This document shows, in pieces, positions 24,666 through 32,767 of a stretch of 64,000 nt of DNA (positions within the stretch are counted from its first letter, which is position 1; each line of letters starts with the position of its first letter). The stretch is from Sinimarinibacterium flocculans (lineage in GTDB: Bacteria > Pseudomonadota > Gammaproteobacteria > Nevskiales > Nevskiaceae): positions 1-64,000 of the forward strand of contig NZ_QICN01000005.1 in NCBI RefSeq assembly GCF_003201205.1, in the 5' to 3' direction. A program made the translations under genes and the position numbers. Below the pieces are notes generated by a model. It saw only the letters and a list, made by a program, of their open reading frames with translations, made no database searches and was not told the origin of the DNA.

Positions 24666-26180
24666 ATGACCCAAGCCGTTTCCGTCCGCAGAGACGGGGA
24701 TGCCTTCCAAGCCAGAATCTTCTGGCGCAAAGCGGCTTGCCTGCTCGACCCGAAAAGTCCTGTGACGGTCGTGGGGTTTGAGTCGGGGCCGAAGGGCTTC
24801 GACGATGTGTGGGTTGCCTACGCGGCCGACCGTGCACCGGGTGATCATGAAGGCAAGCCCATCCTGCGGGAACACATCCAGTGCAAGTGGCATGTCTCCA
24901 TCAACGATTTCGGGTATGCCGACCTGGTTGAGCCGGAATGGATCAACGCGAACAAGTTCTCACTGTTGCAGCGGGCCCGCGCAGCACAGGTTGCGCACGC
25001 ACGTGACGGGATCGGCGCCCGGTTCAAGCTACTCACCAATTGGCGCATCGGGCAAGCTGATCCGTTGCGCAGGTATATCAATCAGAGATCGAAGACGCTG
25101 CGCTTGAAAGATCTGTTCGATAGCACAACCGAGCGCTCCACGGCCGGCAAGATTAGGAAGCTTTGGCGGGAACACCTTGACATCGATGACCAGGAACTCA
25201 TGCTCCTCGCTCGGACGCTGTCATTGGACACGGACTCGACCTCGCTCGACGATCATCGGGACAACTTAGACCTGTTGTTCGAGAACCGCGGCCTGCGACG
25301 CGTGCCTGCAAACGAGAGCAGTTTTGTCTACGACGATGTCGCGTTTCAGTGGCTCGCGCAAGGCCGGCTTGAGTTCGACCGGCGAACGTTTCGGGATGCC
25401 TGCAAACGGGAAGGCCTACTGGCCGGCGACAGTCATGCACATGTAGTGTTCGGAGTGAAATCTTTCGAGCATCCTTTCGATCGGTTGGAGGATCGCTGCA
25501 CAGTCGCGCTTGATTTAATCCCTCATTTCGACGAGCGCACGATCCGTGACCAAGCCGAATGGACGACGACGCTCTACCCTAAACTCAAGAGCTTCCTGCA
25601 GGTTGCAGCTAAGGACAACCAGCATCTCCGGCTGATCCTCGATGCACACATCACGCTCGCCTTCGCCGCTGGATCAGTGCTGAATATCAAATCCGGCCGC
25701 AACGTCGAGATTGAGCAGAGAACCGTGCATCGGAATGTTTGGCACTCAAGCGACATGCTGCGCGATCCGTCCTGGCCCAGGTGGAAATTCGATCTGGAAG
25801 CACTGAACGCACCCGAGGGAGACGTGGCCGTCGCGGTATGTCTCACTCATGACGTAGTGCCCGCCGTGAAGGTGCATCTGGCGGCTTCTTTGCCACAGGC
25901 GAGTTCGTTGCTGATTGCGCGCCCGACCTGTGGTCCCGGCGCACGCTCTATCGTGTGTGGTCAACACGCATTTGATTTAGCCGAAGCATTGGCGTTACAG
26001 ATCAACCAGAGACGCAATGGGACCAAACTGCCGCTGCATCTCTTCATCGCAGCACCGAACGCCTTCACGTTCTTCCTGGGGCAACGACAACCCAGCCTCG
26101 GAAAAACTACGCTGTACGAATATGATTTCGAAGGCGCGAATGGTGGCGGTTACAAGCCGTCTCTGTCATTACCCATCTGA
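24666..26180 (+). CDS. Cap4-like CBASS effector: nuclease-SAVED fusion
   Basis: A 504-residue protein. The N-terminal ~200 residues look like a PD-(D/E)xK nuclease of the DUF4297/Cap4 kind: GDAFQARIFW, F45-D47 in GFDDVWVAY and Q72-C-K74 in HIQCKWHV. The C-terminal ~230 residues are a SAVED sensor domain, ending with the hallmark LHLFIAAPNAFTFFLGQ and TTLYEYDFE. In Cap4 the SAVED domain binds the cyclic oligonucleotide and multimerises, switching on indiscriminate double-strand DNA cleavage that kills the infected cell. It starts 58 bases after Cap6 behind AAGGAACCAAA, as the last gene of the operon. Confidence 0.88.
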   Translation: MTQAVSVRRDGDAFQARIFWRKAACLLDPKSPVTVVGFESGPKGFDDVWVAYAADRAPGDHEGKPILREHIQCKWHVSINDFGYADLVEPEWINANKFSLLQRARAAQVAHARDGIGARFKLLTNWRIGQADPLRRYINQRSKTLRLKDLFDSTTERSTAGKIRKLWREHLDIDDQELMLLARTLSLDTDSTSLDDHRDNLDLLFENRGLRRVPANESSFVYDDVAFQWLAQGRLEFDRRTFRDACKREGLLAGDSHAHVVFGVKSFEHPFDRLEDRCTVALDLIPHFDERTIRDQAEWTTTLYPKLKSFLQVAAKDNQHLRLILDAHITLAFAAGSVLNIKSGRNVEIEQRTVHRNVWHSSDMLRDPSWPRWKFDLEALNAPEGDVAVAVCLTHDVVPAVKVHLAASLPQASSLLIARPTCGPGARSIVCGQHAFDLAEALALQINQRRNGTKLPLHLFIAAPNAFTFFLGQRQPSLGKTTLYEYDFEGANGGGYKPSLSLPI

Positions 26181-26427
26181 GGAGCCTAAGCAACCAGGAA
26201 CGCCTTTCTAAGCTTTTTGGCAAACGAGTCAATCAGCAAGCACCAAGCTCTTTACAGAGCGCTACCCGATTTTCGTCACGCGCATAAGCTCGTGTCAACC
26301 TCTGAGGATCGCCATCCATGAGTCATGTTTACTGCTGTGATCTGCAGAGTTCAGCTCTGGAATAAGGCGCGCGTGACGCGCGATGGGCGTAATCTTCGCC
26401 AGATCCAGTGCATCAAAGGCGTTCCTC

Positions 26428-27744
26428 CTACCATTTGTTGTGACTAGAAGCAGCTGGCGTTTCGCGGGTGGTCGACGATCGAATCCCACTCAGTTGGGAG
26501 AGCGGAATCCCGCGAAGATCCCCGATCGCGGTGAGCACCCCAATTCGGTGTTTCAACTCTAACGTGAATGGATTGAAGTTCGCGGTTTCCGGTTTGTCGA
26601 CGAATTCAGCGAGCCACTTGACCATCGTCCCAGCGACGACTTTCGGGTAGGCCTGCCCTTTGGCCGTCCAGCTCACAGCGCGCCGGACTACGCGAAATGC
26701 TGATGCAGTCGCGATACCGAATCCATAAAATTGGGTCAGTCGAAGAACGGAAGGATAGATTTGATCGTATGCAGGATGCAGACGGAGGTGGTGAGCCTTG
26801 CAATCCGCGAAGAAATAGTCGGTTACCGCGAGTGCAATAGACTGAATCACAAGGTCGTCCCAGTGCCCCTCAAACAGTTCCCTCAGCCAATACCCAAACC
26901 CTTCAAGGCCGGCGTGGTCGCCTGATACAGGAGTGCCCAATATTGTTAGAGGACTGCTGCGCAGCACCACATCTGCCGGATTAAAGGTCAACCGTCCGGC
27001 ATTGAGCTCGAATGAGCAAAGGGGCGAGGCATCGAGGTCAATCGTAACGAGCCCTGCATTCAGGAGTTGCCGGCGAATCTCTTGCAGCACCTCATAGGAC
27101 CGAGCGAGAGGAAAAGCTGGGTCATTTGGCGCCACACTGCTCTGAAGCCAGCTATAAAGTAAGAGCAGCAGCCATGGATTGGAGATATGGGCGTTCAGCT
27201 CTATCTCGCGTGCTGCTCCGTGGACTGCTTTTGCCTCTAATCGCTTGTTCAGTTCAAGGAGCAGTTCGCGTTCGCGCTCGATCCGAGCCTCCTCCATACG
27301 CCGCTCGATTTCGCGTTTCTGCCTCGAGGATCGGCATGTTGGGCAGATTTGGTCACGCACAGTGACTACCAGTTCCGAACGACTTCGAATCGCAAAGGGG
27401 GCGTGTTGGTCACAACCCGGCAATGGATCGCAAAGCGCCGTTGAGTTTTTTGCCAACGCAACTCTCAGATCGTACTCGCGTTCGAATCCGAAAGCGGCCG
27501 CCAGCGCTGGCACCGTTTCATGAAAAACCAAGCTCTGGGAGCGTATGGAAAAGTGCCAATATCGATGTGCTGCCTCACGCAGCGAAGGCTCTATGTCGTC
27601 GAGAAATGACAGGGTGATATTCGGCAGTAAGCGATTCATATAGTTGTGCAGTTTGTCAAGGGTTGACTCTTCCTCAGGCGACACGCGCCGGAGGTAACCA
27701 AGGGACAACTTCAACTCCAATCCATTTGTAGCCAGAAGCACCAA
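26428..27744 (-). CDS. Unknown protein, zinc-finger plus coiled coil, next to CBASS
   Basis: A 438-residue frame converging on the CBASS operon. I do not recognise the family. Visible: a Cys/His cluster (CDPLPGCDQH and CPTC, about residues 109-138) that could bind zinc; a charged coiled-coil segment (RQKREIERRMEEARIERERE, about 142-165); a globular C-terminal region (residues about 200-420) with no catalytic signature. There is no signal peptide. The only starts at the 5' end are TTG at 27744 or GTG at 27741 with no good ribosome site, and the next ATG would cost 35 residues. This suggests that the true N-terminus lies in another frame (see 27,711-27,917). G+C looks lower than the ICE backbone, so it was probably acquired with the defence island. 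Confidence 0.65.
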   Translation of the reverse strand: MVLLATNGLELKLSLGYLRRVSPEEESTLDKLHNYMNRLLPNITLSFLDDIEPSLREAAHRYWHFSIRSQSLVFHETVPALAAAFGFEREYDLRVALAKNSTALCDPLPGCDQHAPFAIRSRSELVVTVRDQICPTCRSSRQKREIERRMEEARIERERELLLELNKRLEAKAVHGAAREIELNAHISNPWLLLLLYSWLQSSVAPNDPAFPLARSYEVLQEIRRQLLNAGLVTIDLDASPLCSFELNAGRLTFNPADVVLRSSPLTILGTPVSGDHAGLEGFGYWLRELFEGHWDDLVIQSIALAVTDYFFADCKAHHLRLHPAYDQIYPSVLRLTQFYGFGIATASAFRVVRRAVSWTAKGQAYPKVVAGTMVKWLAEFVDKPETANFNPFTLELKHRIGVLTAIGDLRGIPLSQLSGIRSSTTRETPAASSHNKW

Positions 27745-27917
27745 GCTTCGCCTTGAACTAGGTCACCCACGCCGCGCTCCCACGTGACTGGCTGCCGACC
27801 ATAGCCTCTCGCGAAGCCAGCCGGAGGGAATTCTCGAACCTCCCTCCAAATCGCACTAATCCGGTCATGCCGCGATTCCCATTCTTTGCCCCGCGAAGCG
27901 ATTGCGCGCTCCACCAT
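27711..27917 (-). CDS. 68-residue frame, possible N-terminus of the 438-residue protein
   Basis: An ATG-started frame with natural composition (SRHDRISAIWREVREFPPAG, RGYGRQPVTWERGVGDLVQG) ends with a stop inside the beginning of the 438-residue frame, overlapping it by 34 bases in a different phase. Either these are two overlapping small/large genes, or one gene split by a frameshift (mutation, sequencing error or programmed). It begins 32 bases from the divergent RAQPRD start. Function unknown. Confidence 0.4.
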   Translation of the reverse strand: MVERAIASRGKEWESRHDRISAIWREVREFPPAGFARGYGRQPVTWERGVGDLVQGEAWCFWLQMDWS

Positions 27918-27948
27918 CGTGCCAGTCACATCACCGGGAAGTCGCACG

Positions 27949-28308
27949 ATGGAACACACCAACGGCCGTGGGCCCACATGGCACGGTTTGCTCGCATCAT
28001 TGCTCATCGCATCGTATTTGATGACGTACGCTGCCAACGCCCACGACGACGCCTTGGAGCGCGAGCAACTCACCACCCTCGCTCGCCAGATTGAGCTGAT
28101 CGATCGCCTGGCCGAGCACACTACCGATAGTGCTCCCGAAGCGCGCACCCGCTACCACTTCGACTACACGCGACTGCGCGATGACCTGAGGCGCGTCCGC
28201 ATCGGCATCCAGGATTACCTCGTCCCCCGGCGCGCCCAGCCGCGTGATCCCGCCGCGATCGATGGCAACTACACCCAGCGCGACGACCGCAATGAGCGCC
28301 AGCCATGA
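27949..28308 (+). CDS. RAQPRD-family ICE protein
   Basis: A 119-residue protein named for its conserved RAQPRD sequence, present here (PRRAQPRDPAAIDGNY). An N-terminal hydrophobic segment (LLASLLIASYLMTYAANA) looks like a signal peptide or anchor, followed by a helical region. It is part of the T4SS gene block of PFGI-1-like ICEs, probably envelope-located; molecular role unknown. It resumes the backbone operon after the cargo and overlaps the next start by four bases. Confidence 0.85.
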   Translation: MEHTNGRGPTWHGLLASLLIASYLMTYAANAHDDALEREQLTTLARQIELIDRLAEHTTDSAPEARTRYHFDYTRLRDDLRRVRIGIQDYLVPRRAQPRDPAAIDGNYTQRDDRNERQP

Positions 28309-28544
28309 CCCCCTCCGCCGATCAGGTCACCGCATTCCAAGCCAACGGCGGCTTCACACCGTCGGCCGCTTCCACCGTCGTTCTCAGCTTCGTTTTCGCG
28401 GTGCTGCTGCTGTGGGGTGCGTGGGCCATGCGCACCGCCTACGTCGGCTGGGCCGAGAACGACCTCTCCCAGCGTCAGCTTCTAGCCGTCGTCGTGCGTT
28501 TCGTCGCGATGTACGTTGTGCTGACGTTCTTCCTGCTGTCCTGA
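28305..28544 (+). CDS. TIGR03758-family ICE membrane protein
   Basis: A 79-residue protein with two membrane segments (FVFAVLLLWGAWAM and FVAMYVVLTFFLLS), matching TIGR03758. It is a likely small pilin-like or channel component of the mating apparatus. It overlaps the RAQPRD stop (ATGA), and TIGR03745 follows 23 bases later. Confidence 0.85.
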   Translation: MTPSADQVTAFQANGGFTPSAASTVVLSFVFAVLLLWGAWAMRTAYVGWAENDLSQRQLLAVVVRFVAMYVVLTFFLLS

Positions 28545-28567
28545 GCTTCACGAAGGGCTACTCCACC

Positions 28568-28936
28568 ATGAAAACCCACTCGATCGTCCATCGCTTCCCG
28601 ATCCACACCCGTGCACTGCTGATACCGCTGGCGCTCGCGACCCTGCCGCGACCCGCAATCGCCCAAGGTCTGCCGACGCTCGAAGACCCGTCGCGGGGCC
28701 AGGGCACCGGCATCATGCAGACGCTGCAAAACTACGGCTACGACATCGTGTTGCTGGTCGCACTGCTCGTGGTTTCATCGATGTTCATCGGCGTCTGCTA
28801 CCACGCCTATACGCGCTACGCGGAGATCCACAACGGGCGTGCAACGTGGGGGCAGTTCGGCCTGTCCGTCGCCGTGGGTGCCATCCTGCTCGTGGTCGGC
28901 ATCTGGCTGCTTACCCGTGCAACCGGCGTGCTGTAA
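28568..28936 (+). CDS. TIGR03745-family ICE membrane protein
   Basis: A 122-residue protein: cleavable signal (LLIPLALATLPRPAIAQ) then two membrane helices (YDIVLLVALLVVSSMFIGVCYH, seen in parts, and FGLSVAVGAILLVVGIWLL). The layout is that of a pilin/VirB2-like subunit, matching TIGR03745. The start follows GGGCTACTCCACC, a weak ribosome site. Confidence 0.85.
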   Translation: MKTHSIVHRFPIHTRALLIPLALATLPRPAIAQGLPTLEDPSRGQGTGIMQTLQNYGYDIVLLVALLVVSSMFIGVCYHAYTRYAEIHNGRATWGQFGLSVAVGAILLVVGIWLLTRATGVL

Positions 28937-28948
28937 GGGCGGTGCCGC

Positions 28949-29374
28949 GTGGTCACTTCGACGGAGCACCTGCGCGACGGGCTGGTGACGTTTCTTCCGC
29001 ACCGCCTCAACCGCCAGCCCGTGGTCGTGCGTGGACTGACAGCCGATGAGCTGTGGTTCTGCGCCGGCCTGTCGGCAGCCGCCGGATTCGCGCTCGGCCT
29101 GCCGCTGGCCCTGGTCGCACGCAGCATCGCCGTCATCCCCACGCTGATTGTCGTCAGCATCGCGATGGGCATCTTCGTCGGCGGCGGATTCCTGCGCCGG
29201 CAGAAGCGCGGCCGACCCGATACCTGGCTGCGTCGGCAGCTTCAGTGGTGGCTGGCCCTGCGGTACCCGGTGCTGGCCCAGCATCTGGGCGGCCATCATC
29301 TGATCACGCGATCCGGTTACTGGAGCCCCCGGCGTCCATCAAGCCACAAAGACAGCCGCCGAGGCACTACGTGA
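28949..29374 (+). CDS. TIGR03750-family conjugal transfer protein (TraL/VirB3-like)
   Basis: A 141-residue protein with a GTG start. It has two membrane segments after a soluble N-terminus (LWFCAGLSAAAGFALGLPLA and VIPTLIVVSIAMGIFVGGGF), resembling VirB3/TraL proteins that link pilin and ATPase. It matches TIGR03750. Its stop overlaps the GTG start of TIGR03746. Confidence 0.85.
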   Translation: MVTSTEHLRDGLVTFLPHRLNRQPVVVRGLTADELWFCAGLSAAAGFALGLPLALVARSIAVIPTLIVVSIAMGIFVGGGFLRRQKRGRPDTWLRRQLQWWLALRYPVLAQHLGGHHLITRSGYWSPRRPSSHKDSRRGTT

Positions 29375-30054
29375 GCCGTTTCAGGAACGAGGTCACTCAC
29401 CTGCAGGCGCACGTCAAGACCTTGCGCCTGAGCATCGCCGGGATGTTCGTCGTGGCTCTGCTCCTCAGTCTCGGCTGGTGGAGTGCGCCCAGACACCTGA
29501 CGATCCACGTACCGCCAGACCTCCGCTCGGGCAGCACGCGCAAATGGTGGGACGTGCCGCCGGAATCGGTCTACGCCTTCACCTTCTATGTCTTCCAGCA
29601 ACTCAACCGCTGGCCGGCTAACGGCGAGGACGACTATGCGCGCAACATCCATGCGCTGTCGGCTTACCTGACGCCCGGCTGCCAGACCTTCCTGCGTCGC
29701 GACTACGAGCAGCGGCGCAGCAGCGGCGAGCTGCGGCAGCGTGTGCGCGGCATCTACGAGATCCCGGGTCGCGGCTATGGCGATAACCCTGCCGCTCGCG
29801 TCAAGATCGTTTCCAACCACGACTGGCTTGTCACGCTCGACGTCAGCGCCGACGAGTACTACGGCGCGGAGCAGATCAAGCGCGCGCTGGTGCGCTACGC
29901 AATCAAGGTCGTTCGGCTGGACATCGACCCCGAACGCAACCCCTTCGGATTGGCCCTGGACTGCTACGCCGGCGCACCTCAGCGCATCGAGGTGGCACCG
30001 GCAGCGCAGTCGCCCGCCGCCACGCGCGTCACCGCGTCCGGTCAGCCGCAGTGA
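29371..30054 (+). CDS. TIGR03746-family ICE protein (TraE/VirB5-8-like)
   Basis: A 227-residue protein with a GTG start (GTGA overlap with the previous stop). A short cytoplasmic start is followed by one membrane anchor (IAGMFVVALLLSLGWWSA) and a periplasmic domain with PPESVYAFTFYVFQQLNRWP, family TIGR03746. It resembles TraE/VirB8-type scaffolds that connect inner-membrane and outer-membrane parts of the T4SS. Confidence 0.85.
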   Translation: MSRFRNEVTHLQAHVKTLRLSIAGMFVVALLLSLGWWSAPRHLTIHVPPDLRSGSTRKWWDVPPESVYAFTFYVFQQLNRWPANGEDDYARNIHALSAYLTPGCQTFLRRDYEQRRSSGELRQRVRGIYEIPGRGYGDNPAARVKIVSNHDWLVTLDVSADEYYGAEQIKRALVRYAIKVVRLDIDPERNPFGLALDCYAGAPQRIEVAPAAQSPAATRVTASGQPQ

Positions 30055-30061
30055 GTTCCCC

Positions 30062-30946
30062 ATGAAACGACCCTTCCTGTCGATACTGATGGGCGCCATA
30101 TTCACCATCGGATTCGTGCCAGCCGGCCTTGCCACGGAAATCCTGCGCTGGGAGCGCCTGCCGTTGCCGGTCACGCTGGTCGTCGGCCAGGAGCGCACCG
30201 TTTTCGTCGATCGCGACGTGCGCGTTGGCCTGCCGGCGGGCGTCGGTGATCGTCTGCGCGTACAGAGTGCGGGAGGAGCGGTCTACCTGAGAGCCAGTGC
30301 CCCGATCCCGACGACTCGGGTGCAGTTGCAGGATGTGGAATCCGGCGCCCTCATCCTGGTCGACGTCACCGCTGTCCCTGGAAGCGGCGATGGAATGCCG
30401 CTGGAACCGGTCCGCATCGTCGACGCCAACACAACGACCAAGCGCTACGGCGATGACACGAGCGCACCAGAGGGTCCATCTGCCCAACGGCGCGAGACGC
30501 CGATCCCGGTCGTGCTGACACGCTATGCCGCGCAGAACCTGTATGCGCCCCTGCGCACCGTCGAGCCGGTCACCGGCATCGGCCGCGTGAACCTGCACCG
30601 CGATCTCGCGCTCAACAGCCTGCTGCCGACGCTGCCGGTACACGCGCGGGCGCTGGCCGCCTGGCGCCTGGAAGACTTCTGGGTCACGGCCGTCCTGCTG
30701 ACCAATACGTCGTCCCGCTGGCTGGACCTCGATCCGCGCGCGGCGCAAGGCGACTTCGTCACGGCGACCTTCCAGCACCCGGACCTGGGACCAGCTGGCG
30801 GCTATACCGACACAACCGTGGTCTATCTCGTCACGCGCGGCCATGGCCTCGCCGAATCTCTGCTCCCGACACTGAGCCCCATCGACGCCACCGTGAATAT
30901 GCCCCCAGCACGCGCGGCTGGTGCACGCAGCAGGATTGCGAGATGA
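30062..30946 (+). CDS. TIGR03749-family ICE protein (TraK/VirB9-like)
   Basis: A 294-residue exported protein: signal peptide (FLSILMGAIFTIGFVPAGLA), then ILRWERLPLPVTLVVGQERTVFVD in parts and a C-terminal WLDLDPRAAQGDFVTATFQ region. It matches TIGR03749 and behaves like TraK/VirB9 outer-membrane core components. Its stop overlaps the TIGR03752 start. Confidence 0.85.
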   Translation: MKRPFLSILMGAIFTIGFVPAGLATEILRWERLPLPVTLVVGQERTVFVDRDVRVGLPAGVGDRLRVQSAGGAVYLRASAPIPTTRVQLQDVESGALILVDVTAVPGSGDGMPLEPVRIVDANTTTKRYGDDTSAPEGPSAQRRETPIPVVLTRYAAQNLYAPLRTVEPVTGIGRVNLHRDLALNSLLPTLPVHARALAAWRLEDFWVTAVLLTNTSSRWLDLDPRAAQGDFVTATFQHPDLGPAGGYTDTTVVYLVTRGHGLAESLLPTLSPIDATVNMPPARAAGARSRIAR

Positions 30947-32352
30947 CGAGCAACCCCCTGTTGAAGTGGCTGCTGATTCCGATGGTGCTGTTGCTCGTGC
31001 TCGTCGGCATCAAACTCTTCTCTGGTGGTGATGACGGCACGTCCGTGCCGGCTGATGCAGCCAGCCGGCTCACGCCAGAGGAGATGAAAGCACTGGGCAT
31101 CGTGGGCGATACGCCCAGCGACACGGTCGCCACGCTGGTGGCCCAGGTCAAGCAACTGCGCACCGAACTGCAGGCAGCGCTGAGCGACAACCGCAGCCAG
31201 AAAGCCGAAAACGAGCGTCAGCGTGCGCGCGAGGGGGCGATCGACCAGCGCATCCAGACCACACTCGATGGTGAGCGCAAACGACTGCAGCAGGAGCGCG
31301 AGCAGATGGCCCGGGAGCGCCAGCAAGCGCAGGGGCTGCTCCAGGACCTGCAACGGCGGCTGGAAGGTCCGTCCGGCAAGAGCGGCGCCGATCTGCCGGT
31401 TGGGCTGGGCCTGGAAGACGGCGACGGCCAGCATTTCAGTGGCGGCGGCAACACGCACTGGATCGAACCGGACGATGCGCGTGGCGAGACCAAGGATGGT
31501 GGGCTCAAGGGCCTGGGTTTTCCCACACCCTTCGGGCCGGCGCAAAGGAGCCTGTCCACCGCCGTGGATTCAGTTGCCGATGCGGGCACGCGCGCCGTGG
31601 GTGCGTACACGAAAGCTGTGTATACCGTGCCTAAGAATTCGACATTGATGGGCTCGGTCGCCATGACGGCGCTGATCGGCCGCGTGCCGATCGACGGCAC
31701 GGTCAATGATCCCTACCCCTTCAAGGTCCTTATCGGACCGGACAACCTGACCGCCAACGGGGTTGAGATTCCCGAGATAGCGGGCGCGGTCGTCAGCGGT
31801 ACGGCGTCAGGCGACTGGACGCTCTCCTGCGTGCGTGGGCAGGTTCGCAGCATCACCTTCGTCTTTCATGACGGCACCATCCGTACGGTCCCCGACGACA
31901 GCGACGGCGGCCGGCAGGGCAGTGGTGCCCAGCAAGGCGGCCTGGGCTGGATCAGCGACCCCTACGGCATCCCCTGCGTCAGTGGCGTCCGGCGCAGCAA
32001 CGCGCAGCAGTACCTAGGCACCCAGTCGCTCATCACCGCGGCTGGCGCCGGTGCGGCTTCTCTGATCGAAGCGGACAACGGCGGCGTCGCGGTGGTCTCC
32101 AGCAGCAGCGGCTCGCTGGGGACCGTCGGCATCAGTAGCAATGAGGCCATGGGACGCATCCTCGCCGGCGGCGTCCGCGACATGGCCGACTGGGTCAACA
32201 AGCTCTACGGACAGGCTTTCGCGGCGGTCTACGTCCAGCCTGGCGCCGAAGTCGCCGTGCATCTGGAATACGCCCTCAACATCGACTACGACGCGAAGGG
32301 GCGTCGGGTCCATCACGGGATGGGAGAACACCATGCGTTGGACCTGGACTGA
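30943..32352 (+). CDS. TIGR03752-family ICE protein (TraB/VirB10-like)
   Basis: A 469-residue protein with an N-terminal membrane anchor (WLLIPMVLLLVLVGIKLF), a long coiled coil (about residues 65-145, rich in Arg/Glu/Gln with ERKRLQQEREQMARERQQAQ) and a C-terminal TrbI/VirB10-like periplasmic domain (SVAMTALIGRVPIDGTVNDP). It bridges both membranes in the secretion channel. It overlaps both neighbours. Confidence 0.9.
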   Translation: MTSNPLLKWLLIPMVLLLVLVGIKLFSGGDDGTSVPADAASRLTPEEMKALGIVGDTPSDTVATLVAQVKQLRTELQAALSDNRSQKAENERQRAREGAIDQRIQTTLDGERKRLQQEREQMARERQQAQGLLQDLQRRLEGPSGKSGADLPVGLGLEDGDGQHFSGGGNTHWIEPDDARGETKDGGLKGLGFPTPFGPAQRSLSTAVDSVADAGTRAVGAYTKAVYTVPKNSTLMGSVAMTALIGRVPIDGTVNDPYPFKVLIGPDNLTANGVEIPEIAGAVVSGTASGDWTLSCVRGQVRSITFVFHDGTIRTVPDDSDGGRQGSGAQQGGLGWISDPYGIPCVSGVRRSNAQQYLGTQSLITAAGAGAASLIEADNGGVAVVSSSSGSLGTVGISSNEAMGRILAGGVRDMADWVNKLYGQAFAAVYVQPGAEVAVHLEYALNIDYDAKGRRVHHGMGEHHALDLD

Positions 32353-32767
32353 CGCCACCGCGCTGTTGCTGGCCGTCATCGCGCTGAGCGGCTGCGCCAC
32401 CAGCAAGGAGAAGCTGCTGCCACATGGCAATAGCACCATGCATGACATTTGGCTCCGGGAAGCTGGTGCCGGCGCAGGCACAGGTCAAGCCGCCCGGCAA
32501 CTGCTCGATGCACGCCAGGCTTTACGCCGGCCGCTGACCGAGGCTGACATGCGGGCAACACCCGAGGCCAATGCGGCATACACCCGTATGGCAAGCAACG
32601 AGATCTACCGCCAGTTCCACCGCCTGCCGAATCCGGATCTGGTGATGTACGTGTTCCCACACCTGGCCGGGACTGATCCGGTGCCGGTACCCGGCTACAC
32701 GACCGTGTTTCCGCTCTACCAGCGGGTGCAGTACGCGATGCCGGGCGAGCGCGTGGAGGACTACTGA
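32333..32767 (+). CDS. TIGR03751-family conjugal transfer lipoprotein (TraV/VirB7-like)
   Basis: A 144-residue lipoprotein: signal ATALLLAVIALSGC with the lipobox Cys near residue 20, then YRQFHRLPNPDLVMYVFPHLAG (seen as RQFHRLPNPDLVMYVFPH), family TIGR03751. It probably anchors the core complex to the outer membrane. It overlaps the end of TIGR03752 by 20 bases and the ATPase start by one base. Confidence 0.85.
   Translation: MRWTWTDATALLLAVIALSGCATSKEKLLPHGNSTMHDIWLREAGAGAGTGQAARQLLDARQALRRPLTEADMRATPEANAAYTRMASNEIYRQFHRLPNPDLVMYVFPHLAGTDPVPVPGYTTVFPLYQRVQYAMPGERVEDY

Noticed and set aside
24666-26180. Two separate genes (nuclease and SAVED)
   Set aside because: The frame is continuous over 504 codons with no internal start signal. 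The fused nuclease-SAVED form is the known Cap4 arrangement.
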